Position numbers and translations under genes: made by a program
Source of the DNA: CAYHHI01 sp964356335
GTDB lineage: Bacteria > Arandabacterota > Arandabacteria > Arandabacterales > Arandabacteraceae
Assembly (NCBI GenBank): GCA_964356335.1
Contig: CAYHHI010000036.1
Span: forward strand, 1 to 33,572
DNA: 33,572 bases
Direction of reading: 5' to 3'
Notes under the pieces: generated by a model
Seen by the model: the letters and a program-made list of their open reading frames with translations, nothing else
Databases searched by the model: none
What the model was told of the DNA's origin: nothing
In this document: piece by piece, positions 8,730 to 16,281 of the stretch
Layout: every line of letters begins with the position of its first letter
How positions within the stretch are numbered: the first letter of the stretch is position 1

Positions 8730-8975
8730 ATTGCTGGGGCACTTGCGGCGTATCTTACTTTAATAGTTACCGTTCAATAGTTGGCGCTCTCTGCGTCGAA
8801 CGGGGACTACCCCGGCTCCAACTGCTCGGGGTTCGAAGTTCAAAGGTTTTTTGGCATTGCCCGGGAACAAAGGGATGACTCGTGTGTGAAATGGTCATGA
8901 ATCGCTTGGGATCGGGTGACCGATTCAGGGCGATAGCATCAAAACGAGAATACAGGTGGGAAAGGAGGTCGTTGG
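8730..8975 (+). other. Gene-free leader region with alternative hairpins
   Basis: No gene and no convincing promoter were found here. CCCCG at 8810-8814 can pair either with CGGGG at 8801-8805 (4-base loop) or with CGGGG at 8827-8831, so two mutually exclusive hairpins are possible. TCGAAC at 8796-8801 can also pair with GTTCGA at 8831-8836. Nearer the gene, GAATCG at 8899-8904 pairs with CGATTC at 8921-8926. This could be a structured leader for the cysteine-rich protein gene; it matches no riboswitch class I recognise. Confidence 0.3.
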
Positions 8976-9455
8976 GTGAAACGACTTGCAGTAGGGGTAG
9001 GTTTGGCGGTTGTTGTAGGTCTGGCCGGTTTGGCGGCGCACGCTGGCTGCCATGGTGGAGGCGCATCCTCCGAGGCGCGTGCCGGTTGCACCGGCATTGT
9101 GAACACCGACAAGAGTGACAAAACCGATGAAGTTGGCAAGGCCGGCTGCTGCCATAGCGCAGCGCCGCAGCCTGTGTGTAGGATGCATGTCACGGATGGC
9201 AGGGGCTGCCCTGGTCTCACAGGTGGTAAGTGCGATCATGGATCGAATCGGGCCTGCCCGATGGTGGCCAAGGTCTGTCCGTGCGGAGATGGATGTAAGT
9301 GCGGTCTTGGCGATGCTTGTACGTGTAGATCGGCCAAGATGAACTGCCAGGGAAGTCTCGGCAAGAAGGCCCATATGGGAAGCAAGCACGTGACAGGCAA
9401 GCATATGGGAGAAAAGGGAGACCGTAAGCACGGTTGTTCGGGAGTGAGCTTGTAA
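8976..9455 (+). CDS. Exported cysteine/histidine-rich protein, metallothionein-like core
   Basis: A 159-residue protein that I cannot assign to a named family. Residues 1-23 are a signal peptide (GLAGLAAHA). The mature part has 16 cysteines (25, 38, 58, 59, 68, 78, 86, 94, 101, 103, 107, 109, 115, 117, 124, 154) and about 8 histidines. Residues 101-117, CPCGDGCKCGLGDACTC, resemble the CxC and CxxxCxC clusters of metallothioneins. The C-terminal third is lysine-, glycine- and histidine-rich with HMG and KHxG repeats. The GTG start is supported by AAAGGAGG 7 bases upstream. Metal binding in the cell envelope is the natural inference; copper, zinc, nickel or mercury cannot be told apart from sequence. 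A hairpin follows at 9500. Confidence 0.8.
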   Translation: MKRLAVGVGLAVVVGLAGLAAHAGCHGGGASSEARAGCTGIVNTDKSDKTDEVGKAGCCHSAAPQPVCRMHVTDGRGCPGLTGGKCDHGSNRACPMVAKVCPCGDGCKCGLGDACTCRSAKMNCQGSLGKKAHMGSKHVTGKHMGEKGDRKHGCSGVSL

Positions 9456-9499
9456 GGGCTTTTCAAGATTGCTCCCCTCGTCAGAATCTTGAGGCAAGT

Positions 9500-9530
9500 G
9501 ATGGCCAAACCCTCCGCGGGTTTGGCCATC
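9500..9530. terminator. Long perfect hairpin between convergent genes
   Basis: GATGGCCAAACCC (9500-9512) and GGGTTTGGCCATC (9518-9530) form a 13-base perfect stem with a TCCGC loop. It lies between two convergent genes and probably serves both directions, although the downstream T-run is poor on +. Confidence 0.65.
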
Positions 9531-9554
9531 CTATTTCCAACCGAACATGAAAGT

Positions 9555-9776
9555 TCATTCGCTGACGAGTTCATGATAGATAGCTTCTATCTCGGCTTTG
9601 TGGTCCGGCAGGGATTCCACATGTCCCCAGCCCTTCTGCATCTGGTAAAGGCCGTCATATGCGGAATCATGGTATGACTTTATCATGTGGGGGATGTCAT
9701 GCTCCGTCAGAGCTTGCTCCATAAGGTGGGCTTCCATCTCATTCCTCAAGACCAATACCTTTTTGAAATTCTCCAT
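9555..9776 (-). CDS. Small DUF2007-like protein
   Basis: A 73-residue cytoplasmic protein. It begins MENFKKVLVLRNEMEAHLM and continues with an LTEHDIP segment, the pattern of DUF2007 (putative signal transducing) proteins: a beta strand, a helix covering the E-A-x-x-x-x-x-L positions, then a strand about ligand-facing residues. The ATG at 9776 is chosen because GGAG lies 7 bases upstream; an in-frame start at 9812 would lie inside the end of malQ. It sits 19 bases after the malQ stop on the same strand, so the two are probably co-transcribed. Function unknown. Confidence 0.65.
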   Translation of the reverse strand: MENFKKVLVLRNEMEAHLMEQALTEHDIPHMIKSYHDSAYDGLYQMQKGWGHVESLPDHKAEIEAIYHELVSE

Positions 9777-9795
9777 CGTTGCTCTCCTGCAATGC

Positions 9796-11307
9796 TCATT
9801 CTCCGCCGGCATCGCTTCTCCCGTAGACTTCGGTCATCTCCAAAAGCTTGGTCCGGAGCGCAGAGGTCATCTGTTCTGGCATCAGCCGCCAGCCCCAATT
9901 CCCATTGGTCACTGACGGTCTGTTCATCCGCGCTTCATCCCCAAGGCCCAGAACGTCCTGCATCGGAAATATGGCGGTATTGGCGACCGACATCATGGCC
10001 AGCCTGATCAGTTCCCGGTGCAGGGCCTGAGCTGGCGCCTCACAGCCGAGATAGCGTAGCAGCCTCTTCTTCTCCTCAGGTCTGGCTTCAGCTTCGAACC
10101 ATCCCCTCACCGTGTTGTTGTCATGTGTCCCCGTATAGACAACACAGTTCTTGGAGTAATTGTGGGGAAGATAAGGATTCCTCGGATTGTCATCCCCGAA
10201 TGCGAACAGCAGCACCTTCATTCCGGGGAACTCAAAGCGTCTCATGATCTCTCTAACCTCAGGCGTGATCACGCCCAGGTCTTCGGCAACGATTGGAAGG
10301 CGGGGAAAACGCTGCGCGAGGGTCTCAAAAAAGTCTGCTGCTGGCGCTTCCACCCACCTGCCGTTGACAGCCGTCTTCTCACCTGCGGGGACCTCCCAGT
10401 AGGCTGCGAACCCACGGAAATGATCAATGCGCACTATGTCAAAGAGATTCAGGGCGTGAGCCATCCGCTCCACCCACCAACTGTAACGATTTTCCTTAAG
10501 CACATCCCACCTGTACAACGGATTTCCCCAGAGTTGGCCCGTCTTGCTGAAATAGTCCGGAGGCACGCCCGCGACGACGATTGGCCTTTTCTCTTCGTCG
10601 AGCTTGAAGATATCGGGATTACTCCAGGCGTCGGCGCTATCGTCGCTGACATAGATGGGAACATCGCCGATGATTCGAATTCCTCCGGCATTACAGTATT
10701 CCTTTAGGGAAGACCACTGTTTGAAGAACAGGAACTGAACGAATTTCTCCCGCTCGATCTCGTCGGATAGGCTGCTCTTGAGCGATGCCAGAGCCCCTTT
10801 CTGTCTCTGACGTATCTCCGCGGGCCATTCTCCCCAGGCTCCTCCACCGAAATGGGCCTTGATCGCAACAAAAGCGGCGAAGTCCTCGAGCCACGAAGCA
10901 TGCTCGGCGCAGAAGCGTTGATATTCGGTTTTGCTGCCTCTCTTTCTGAAGCGGTGATATCCCGCTTGGAGAAGCCCTTTCTTGCACTCGATTGCGCCGG
11001 CGTAGCCAACCTGATCGGTGGCCGCCTCTCTGAATGGTTCTACCTCATCCTCTGTGAGCAGGCCGTCCTGGATCATCTGATCTGGGCTGATCACGAGGCT
11101 GTTTCCTGCGAAGGCAGAAGCGCAGCTGTATGGCGAGTTCCCCCGCACTGGATCGGTGGGACTCAACGGCAGAATCTGCCAATAGGCTTGTTTGGTCTCG
11201 AGAAGGAAATCCGCAAAGGCGTAGGCGCTGGGGCCCAGATCGCCGATACCGTAAGGTGATGGGAGGGAAGTTATGTGAAGGAGAATGCCGCTACCTCGTC
11301 TTGCCAT
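9796..11307 (-). CDS. malQ: 4-alpha-glucanotransferase (amylomaltase)
   Basis: Transfers alpha-1,4-glucan segments between maltodextrins in the cytoplasm (glycogen and maltose metabolism). The 503-residue product is full length for the GH77 family. It opens with RGSGILLHITSLPSPYGIGD and keeps the substrate loop DPVRGNSPYSCASAFAGN. The three GH77 catalytic acids are Asp295 in RIDHFRG, Glu342 in VAEDLG and Asp396 in GTHDNNT. The ATG at 11307 is chosen for its AGAGGA site and because the family begins here; an in-frame start at 11370 adds 21 residues unlike the family. A promoter lies at 11448-11476 on this strand. The small DUF2007-like gene follows closely. No other glycogen or maltose genes are visible nearby. 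Confidence 0.96.
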   Translation of the reverse strand: MARRGSGILLHITSLPSPYGIGDLGPSAYAFADFLLETKQAYWQILPLSPTDPVRGNSPYSCASAFAGNSLVISPDQMIQDGLLTEDEVEPFREAATDQVGYAGAIECKKGLLQAGYHRFRKRGSKTEYQRFCAEHASWLEDFAAFVAIKAHFGGGAWGEWPAEIRQRQKGALASLKSSLSDEIEREKFVQFLFFKQWSSLKEYCNAGGIRIIGDVPIYVSDDSADAWSNPDIFKLDEEKRPIVVAGVPPDYFSKTGQLWGNPLYRWDVLKENRYSWWVERMAHALNLFDIVRIDHFRGFAAYWEVPAGEKTAVNGRWVEAPAADFFETLAQRFPRLPIVAEDLGVITPEVREIMRRFEFPGMKVLLFAFGDDNPRNPYLPHNYSKNCVVYTGTHDNNTVRGWFEAEARPEEKKRLLRYLGCEAPAQALHRELIRLAMMSVANTAIFPMQDVLGLGDEARMNRPSVTNGNWGWRLMPEQMTSALRTKLLEMTEVYGRSDAGGE

Positions 11308-11447
11308 GTCGGTCCTCTTGGGTCGCTTGGAGTCTTGTCTCGCCTCGGGGTGTCCGTGTGGTCTCGCCATGCTTGAGATCCCTTCTTATCCGAACCACTG
11401 CCCACGGCCGTATCAGCTAGTATTCGTCTCTGCGGCCGCCAGTCTGT

Positions 11448-11476
11448 GTTGTACCACGAGCTCGGGCGGTAATCAA
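11448..11476 (-). promoter_or_regulatory. Predicted malQ promoter
   Basis: On the minus strand TTGATT (11476-11471) and TACAAC (11453-11448) are 17 bases apart, about 140 bases before the malQ start. The rest of the 306-base gene-free stretch 11308-11613 holds only the hairpin at 11558 and an AT-rich segment near 11495-11525 that may include a weak promoter for the + strand gene. Confidence 0.5.
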
Positions 11477-11557
11477 TTGGTAAGATGACTTTTCGATTTT
11501 AATGCCTTCAGCATTATCATATATTGGTGTCTGGGCGGCACGAGACAACGACGTGAA

Positions 11558-11586
11558 GAATGCCGGGCAGGCTCTGGCCGGCATTC
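11558..11586 (+). promoter_or_regulatory. Leader hairpin before the ThiI-like gene
   Basis: GAATGCCGG (11558-11566) pairs perfectly with CCGGCATTC (11578-11586) around an 11-base loop, ending 27 bases before the start at 11614. There is no T-run, so a simple terminator is unlikely; it may affect translation or RNA stability. Confidence 0.35.
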
Positions 11587-11613
11587 TCGAGTAGACAGGG
11601 GGACGATCTCGAT

Positions 11614-12615
11614 ATGAAGCCAGACCGGAAAATGAGAGCGGTATGCCTTCTGTCCGGCGGACTCGACAGCAGTCTCGCCATAAGAATCATAATAGACCAG
11701 GGAGTGGAGGCGCTGGCCGTGCACTTCACGGGACCTTTCGGAGGCTGTACCGAAGTGCGTGACTCGGCGGCGTATGCGGTGGCGACCTCGATGGGCATCC
11801 GTCTCATCGTGGTTTCCCTTGAGGAGGACTATCTCGAGATTGTCAAGGCCCCGAAGTATGGGTACGGGAGCAATGTCAATCCGTGCATCGATTGCCACAT
11901 CTATTTCCTGAGACGGGCGAAGGAGATCATGGAGCGGGAGGGAGCGTCATTTGTTGTGACGGGAGAGGTGTTGGGGCAGCGCCCCATGTCTCAGAGGCTC
12001 GATACCTTGATAAGGATCGAGAAGGCGAGCGGGCTCGCAGGCTTGATAGTGCGCCCACTTTCTGCGAAGCTCCTCGAAGAGAGTGTTCCCGAATCTAAGG
12101 GTTGGGTAAACAGGGACGATCTCCTGGCAATCAACGGAAGATCCCGCAGGGATCAGCTCCGCCTGGCAAGCGAGAAAGGCGTACGGGGTTTTTCGTCCCC
12201 GGCTGGGGGATGCCTGCTCACAGATCCCCGATTCGCGGTCAGGGTGAGGGACCTCATCGGGCATGACGGTCTCACCATGCATGGTGCAGGTCTGCTTCGG
12301 GTTGGCAGACATTTCAGATTGCCGCTAGGTTCTAAGCTAATCGTTGGGCGGGACCAGAAAGACAACGAACATCTACTGTCCAAGGCACAACCTTGGGACG
12401 TAGTTCTGGATACCGAAGACTGCGCCGGTCCGACAGCAATCCTCACAGGAGAAGCTGCGGCCGGTGAAGTGGATCTCGCGGCAAGCGTAGTCGCAAGGTA
12501 CAGCGATGGGAGGTTCACGGGGCGGGTCAGAGTGCACGTCATATCACCAGATGGGCATCATTTCCAGGATGCTGTGCCCCTCGACGCGGAGAACGTACGG
12601 AGGTTGATGATATGA
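11614..12615 (+). CDS. ThiI-like PP-loop sulfur transferase with C-terminal NFACT-R/DUF814-like region
   Basis: A 333-residue protein of the family often annotated as tRNA 4-thiouridine synthase ThiI, but it lacks the THUMP and rhodanese domains of true ThiI. The ATP pyrophosphatase loop SGGLDSS is at residues 14-20, and Cys91/Cys94 lie in NPCIDCH. GEVLGQRPMSQR and PAGGCLLTDP are further conserved blocks typical of MnmA/ThiI-like enzymes. The C-terminal part (KLIVGRDQKDNEHL to the VVARYSDGR region) looks like the NFACT-R/DUF814 RNA-binding domain. It likely adenylates and thiolates an RNA base, but the exact target is uncertain. The start at 11614 has GGGGG about 12 bases upstream; ATG at 11632 is an alternative. 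It overlaps the next gene by ATGA, so the two tRNA-related proteins are coupled. Confidence 0.85.
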   Translation: MKPDRKMRAVCLLSGGLDSSLAIRIIIDQGVEALAVHFTGPFGGCTEVRDSAAYAVATSMGIRLIVVSLEEDYLEIVKAPKYGYGSNVNPCIDCHIYFLRRAKEIMEREGASFVVTGEVLGQRPMSQRLDTLIRIEKASGLAGLIVRPLSAKLLEESVPESKGWVNRDDLLAINGRSRRDQLRLASEKGVRGFSSPAGGCLLTDPRFAVRVRDLIGHDGLTMHGAGLLRVGRHFRLPLGSKLIVGRDQKDNEHLLSKAQPWDVVLDTEDCAGPTAILTGEAAAGEVDLAASVVARYSDGRFTGRVRVHVISPDGHHFQDAVPLDAENVRRLMI

Positions 12616-14042
12616 CTCCCGGAAATGTGACATCGAGTCTCCGCACTTGCAGCCATGCTGAAATCAGGACCCGTGGCCGAGTGGATCTGAAACAGTTGCC
12701 GGATGCCCACCAGAGAGTCCTATCTGAGGTGTCGGGCCTGCTTAGAGCCAACCGGGCACAGGGCTACATCGTTGGAGGCTTCCTCAGGGACCATCTTCTG
12801 GGAAAGCTGACAAGCGACATAGATCTTGTCGTGGCCGGCATAGAGCCGGTGGATGTTGCGCGCCACCTCACGAGGGCGCTGCATTTGTCAAGGCCTGTGG
12901 TTTTCGCCAGGTTCAAGACGGTGCTCGTGGCCGGCGAGGGCATACAGGTGGAGATCTGCCGATTGCAGGGCGATTTGGGGCATGATGCCACCAGGCGGGA
13001 TTTTACGGTTAATTGTTTTTATGCTGACGTCAGAGCGGCCGCGTCTGCCGGATTTCATCTCCAAATCCTTGACCCCACACGCCAAGCCTTTGAGGATATG
13101 AGGACGCGCAGGCTGAGGACGCCACGGGATTCCTGCTTCACCCTGTGGCTTGATCCTTTGAGAATCCTTAGGGCTGTCCGTTTCTATGCCACCGGAGGCC
13201 TCTGGATTGACAGCCCCCTCCTCAATGCAATGGAGAGAATGGTATATCTGCTTACGCGAGTCTCCGCGGAAAGAACCAGGATGGAATTGGAGAAGATTCT
13301 CGTTTCCCCGAGATTGGTGTCGGCCCTAGGCCTCATGCAAAGGACCGGCATCGCCGAGATGGTGTTGCCCGAGCTTGCCGGGACCTACGGTTTCTCTCAG
13401 AAGACCCCGTACCATACCTATGACCTGTTTAGGCACCTTGTTAGGACGGCCTCCTATGTGCCTCCGGAGGTGTCGCTGCGTCTTGCGGCACTGCTCCATG
13501 ACTTGGGGAAGCTTAGTACCCAGGCAGCCAAAGAGGACAGGATGGTTTACTATGGTCACGAGAAGGTCTCTGCGGAGACTGCGGTCTTGATCATGAAGCG
13601 GCTCAGATTCTCAAACCAGCAGATCAGACTTGTCTCATTCCTGATCGCCAACCATATGATAAACTATTCGAACGCCTGGAGTGACAAGGCCGTCCGGCGG
13701 TTCGCGCGGAAGGTGGGGAAGAATCTCAGTCACATGCTGCAGCTTGGCGAGGCCGACCGCAGGGCCCGGGGTCGGGAAGTCACTGGAGAGGTAACCTTGC
13801 GGGATCTTAGTAGAAGGATTGTCATGCTTGAAAAAGAGCGGGGTCCTGGTCGGGAACTCCCAGTCAACGGGCGGGATATCATGACGATTCTGGGCATTGA
13901 TGAGGGCCCGCTCGTTGGTGAGGCCAAGGAGTTTCTTTATGAGGAGGCCCTAAAGCGACGATGGCGAATGACCAAGTTACAGGCTGGCGATGTCTTGAGG
14001 AAATGGGCAGGCGCAAGAGCTTCGCGGCGTCCAAAACCTTGA
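12612..14042 (+). CDS. CCA-adding / poly(A) polymerase-type tRNA nucleotidyltransferase with HD domain
   Basis: A 476-residue class II nucleotidyltransferase. The catalytic core GYIVGGFLRDHLLGK (51-65) and the metal-binding pair Asp69/Asp71 in TSDIDLV are intact, followed by RRDFTVNCF (129-136) and DPLRILRAVRF (181-191), the RNA- and nucleotide-binding neck. An HD hydrolase domain follows, with LLHDLGK at 294-300 (His296, Asp297), and a C-terminal helical domain. It probably adds or repairs the CCA end of tRNA; A-adding or CC-adding specialisation, or poly(A) polymerase activity, cannot be excluded from sequence. The start overlaps the stop of the ThiI-like gene (ATGA). Confidence 0.9.
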   Translation: MTPGNVTSSLRTCSHAEIRTRGRVDLKQLPDAHQRVLSEVSGLLRANRAQGYIVGGFLRDHLLGKLTSDIDLVVAGIEPVDVARHLTRALHLSRPVVFARFKTVLVAGEGIQVEICRLQGDLGHDATRRDFTVNCFYADVRAAASAGFHLQILDPTRQAFEDMRTRRLRTPRDSCFTLWLDPLRILRAVRFYATGGLWIDSPLLNAMERMVYLLTRVSAERTRMELEKILVSPRLVSALGLMQRTGIAEMVLPELAGTYGFSQKTPYHTYDLFRHLVRTASYVPPEVSLRLAALLHDLGKLSTQAAKEDRMVYYGHEKVSAETAVLIMKRLRFSNQQIRLVSFLIANHMINYSNAWSDKAVRRFARKVGKNLSHMLQLGEADRRARGREVTGEVTLRDLSRRIVMLEKERGPGRELPVNGRDIMTILGIDEGPLVGEAKEFLYEEALKRRWRMTKLQAGDVLRKWAGARASRRPKP

Positions 14043-14075
14043 CCCGAGGGCGTGTACGCGGGCGACGTATAGATA

Positions 14076-14105
14076 TTGACAACGGAGCCACGGCATGATT
14101 ATAGT
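14076..14105 (+). promoter_or_regulatory. Predicted promoter of the lipoprotein/thioredoxin/KARI/Mo-hydroxylase run
   Basis: A perfect TTGACA at 14076-14081 is followed after 18 bases by TATAGT at 14100-14105. Because it covers position 14095, it argues against a start there for the following gene and supports the GTG at 14137. No terminator is seen between the following genes, so this may drive the whole run to 18585. Confidence 0.6.
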
Positions 14106-14136
14106 TAGAGGGGAAATTGGAATGGAGGTTAGATCC

Positions 14137-14943
14137 GTGCGGAGACTGGTACTCTTGCTGGCGCTTTGTGTCGTTGCAGTAACCACCTGGAGCTGCATCG
14201 AGGAAATACAACCCAAAACCAATAACCAGCCCAGGGTATGGTTCACCAGGGCCCCGGAAAAGGGAGGGGTGGTCTATCAGAACGCTGCCATCTTCGAGTG
14301 GACGGCGACTGATTTCGATGATGATCTGGGTATGGGGGAGACCTACGTCGGGCTGCAACCGTATCTTCCTTGCCGGTGGGATACGTTTACGGTGTGTAAT
14401 GCCAGGGGAGATAGTTGCCGGCTGGATTCGCAGTTTGTCTGCATTTACCCTATGGAACTGATGGCCGGCCCGGTCAGGGTCTATGAGAACAGATATCTGA
14501 TTGCGAATCTTCTCGACAGCACCTATATGTTCAGCGTGATCGTCCGTGATGGCAGAGGTGCTGAAACGGCAGTGTCGCGTGAATTCACTGTCCAGTTTGA
14601 CGACAGGTCTCCGAAAATAGATGAACTAGTCTGCCCGGGCAAGCGTGACGACCCCGTTTACACCTTCACATTTGTGATCCGTGCTCATGACAGGGCACGC
14701 AATGCATCGGCGGCCACACCCTGGGATTCGCTCAGTTACTGGTACAGGCTGACGGTTCCGTCCGGAGGCCCATCATACGAATCGCCTGATTTCAAGCTCG
14801 CGGACTCAACATATACGGCGAGCATTGATGGCCAGACCTTTAAGGGGGAATACAAGTTCCGCGCCAAGGTCATGGACAAAGCGGGCAACGTCAGCACCGA
14901 GGCCTCGTGCAAGTTCGAGGCTGGTACCACTGGCCCGAAGTAG
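14137..14943 (+). CDS. Probable lipoprotein with beta-sandwich-like domains
   Basis: A 268-residue exported protein that I cannot place in a named family. From the GTG at 14137 it begins with two arginines, a hydrophobic stretch and a cysteine at residue 20 in VTTWSC, a plausible though imperfect lipoprotein signal. GGAGG at 14124-14128 lies 8 bases before this GTG; in-frame ATGs at 14122 and 14095 are weaker, the latter lying inside the predicted promoter. The body has repeated features of extracellular Ig/FN3-like modules: AIFEWTATDFDDD, YMFSVIVRDGRGAET, then TFVIRAHDRARNAS and YKFRAKVMDKAGNVSTEA. A surface role is likely; the ligand is unknown. Several cysteines in the middle could form disulfides. 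Confidence 0.7.
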   Translation: MRRLVLLLALCVVAVTTWSCIEEIQPKTNNQPRVWFTRAPEKGGVVYQNAAIFEWTATDFDDDLGMGETYVGLQPYLPCRWDTFTVCNARGDSCRLDSQFVCIYPMELMAGPVRVYENRYLIANLLDSTYMFSVIVRDGRGAETAVSREFTVQFDDRSPKIDELVCPGKRDDPVYTFTFVIRAHDRARNASAATPWDSLSYWYRLTVPSGGPSYESPDFKLADSTYTASIDGQTFKGEYKFRAKVMDKAGNVSTEASCKFEAGTTGPK

Positions 14944-14994
14944 GCTCTCCTCGAACACCTTGCTCGGTTGAACCCAAGGGGGCGATCAGGTATC

Positions 14995-15318
14995 ATGAAG
15001 CCCATAGATGTCGATGATTCAAGCTTCGACAGTCAGGTGCTCAAAGCAGAGGAGCCGGTGCTTGTTGACTTCTGGGCTCCTTGGTGTCCGCCTTGCCGGG
15101 TGGTCGGCCCGATTATTGAGGACTTAGCTCGCCGGATGGAGGGCAGGCTCAAGGTTTGCAAGGTCAATGTCGATGATAACCCCACGACCGCCCAGACCTA
15201 TGCTATAAGGGCGGTTCCTACGCTTGTCCTATTCAAGAAAGCTCACATTGTTAAACGGCTTGTCGGTGCGTTGCCGAAGGAAGAGATTGAGCAGGAAATC
15301 GAAGCAGGGATAGAGTGA
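14995..15318 (+). CDS. Cytoplasmic thioredoxin with WCPPC active site
   Basis: A 107-residue single-domain thioredoxin with no signal peptide. The active site is FWAPWCPPCRVVGP, so the usual glycine of WCGPC is proline. The cis-proline loop RAVPTLVLFK is intact. It reduces disulfides or passes electrons to a partner; the changed dipeptide should alter the redox potential, but the direction is not predictable from sequence alone. ATG at 14995 is preferred over an upstream TTG at 14968 because the family starts here. Its stop overlaps the GTG start of the KARI-like gene (GTGA), so the two are translationally coupled and may be functionally linked. Confidence 0.9.
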   Translation: MKPIDVDDSSFDSQVLKAEEPVLVDFWAPWCPPCRVVGPIIEDLARRMEGRLKVCKVNVDDNPTTAQTYAIRAVPTLVLFKKAHIVKRLVGALPKEEIEQEIEAGIE

Positions 15319-16280
15319 CGGCGAAGAAGGTCTTTCGCGAAAGCGATCTTGATACCTCTCTCCTGGATAATAAGCAAATCGGAGTAATCGGCTACGGTTC
15401 CCAGGGCAGGGCACAAGCTCTCAATCTGAGGGACAGCGGCTTCTCTCCTCTGGTCGGCGTCCGACAAGGCAGGTCCTTCGAGAAGGCTCTCGCTGATGGC
15501 GTGAGCCCTCTCGGTGTTGAGGAAGTCGCGGGAAGATGCGATATCGTGATGGTCCTTGCCCCCGACGAGGTGCAAGCCGGCCTTTGTAATGCTGAGATCT
15601 TCCCCCACCTTTCTGAGGGAGCATTTCTTGGGTTTGCCACGGGCTTCAACGTGCATTTCGGCTTGGTGAGCGTGCCTGGGAAAATCAAGGTTTTTCTCAC
15701 TGCCCCAAAGGGCCCGGGGCACATTCTTCGCAAGCGGTTTGAGGAAGGCGGCGGCATACCGGCACTGGTCGCATCTCTGAACGAAGACAGGGACGGATTG
15801 CTTGTCGCAATGGCGTATGCCAAAGCCATAGGTTGCGCGCGTTCCGGCGTCATACAGAGCACGTTCAGGGAGGAAGCCATTGCAGATCTCTTTGGCGAGC
15901 AATGTGTTCTCTCGGGGGGTCTTGTCGAGCTGATGAAGGCAGCATTCGACGTGCTTGTGGCGCGGGGCTATTCGCCTGAGGTTGCATACATAGAATGCAT
16001 CTCCGAAGTGGAGTACATGGCCACACTGATAGCCAGGGTTGGATTCGCGGGGCTTCGGGCAAATATCTCGTCGACGGCCTACTTTGGGGGCTTGACGCGA
16101 GGCCGCAGGATAATTGACAATGATGCGAGGCGGAAACTCGATGGGATACTTGACGAGATAGAAGAGGGTAGATTCACAGAGGAGTTTCGGCAGTACATTC
16201 TGTCGGGAAAACAAGGCCTGCCGCCTGAAATGAATTTGAGCACTCTTGAAAGAGCTAGATCGAATCTTAAGGTTTCCTGA
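15315..16280 (+). CDS. Divergent class I ketol-acid reductoisomerase-like protein
   Basis: A 321-residue protein clearly of the KARI (IlvC) family along its length: Rossmann motif GVIGYGSQGRAQALNLRDSG (23-42), LAPDEVQ (81-87), APKGPGHILRKRF (130-142), and the knotted C-terminal domain. The Mg-binding acids are kept: Glu187, Asp191 and Glu195 in FREEAIADLFGEQ, and Glu227 and Glu231 in IECISEVEY. Lys132 and Ser252 are also kept. The conserved active-site histidine (His132 of E. coli, in the motif HGFNI) is Thr109 here (FATGFNVHF), GSQGHA is GSQGRA, and SDTAEYG has become SSTAYFG. No ilvB, ilvN or ilvD genes are nearby. I therefore call it a KARI-family enzyme of doubtful or altered activity rather than ilvC. 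It starts at GTG 15315, overlapping the thioredoxin stop. Confidence 0.85.
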   Translation: MTAKKVFRESDLDTSLLDNKQIGVIGYGSQGRAQALNLRDSGFSPLVGVRQGRSFEKALADGVSPLGVEEVAGRCDIVMVLAPDEVQAGLCNAEIFPHLSEGAFLGFATGFNVHFGLVSVPGKIKVFLTAPKGPGHILRKRFEEGGGIPALVASLNEDRDGLLVAMAYAKAIGCARSGVIQSTFREEAIADLFGEQCVLSGGLVELMKAAFDVLVARGYSPEVAYIECISEVEYMATLIARVGFAGLRANISSTAYFGGLTRGRRIIDNDARRKLDGILDEIEEGRFTEEFRQYILSGKQGLPPEMNLSTLERARSNLKVS

Positions 16281-16281
16281 A

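Noticed and set aside
8796..8840. tRNA-like appearance (GGTTCGA) in the leader before the cysteine-rich gene
   Set aside because: No acceptor stem, no paired T-arm and no anticodon arm can be built around it.
15243..16214. 323-residue minus-strand frame opposite the KARI-like gene
   Set aside because: It is the mirror of a gene with clear family motifs and has no recognisable domain of its own.
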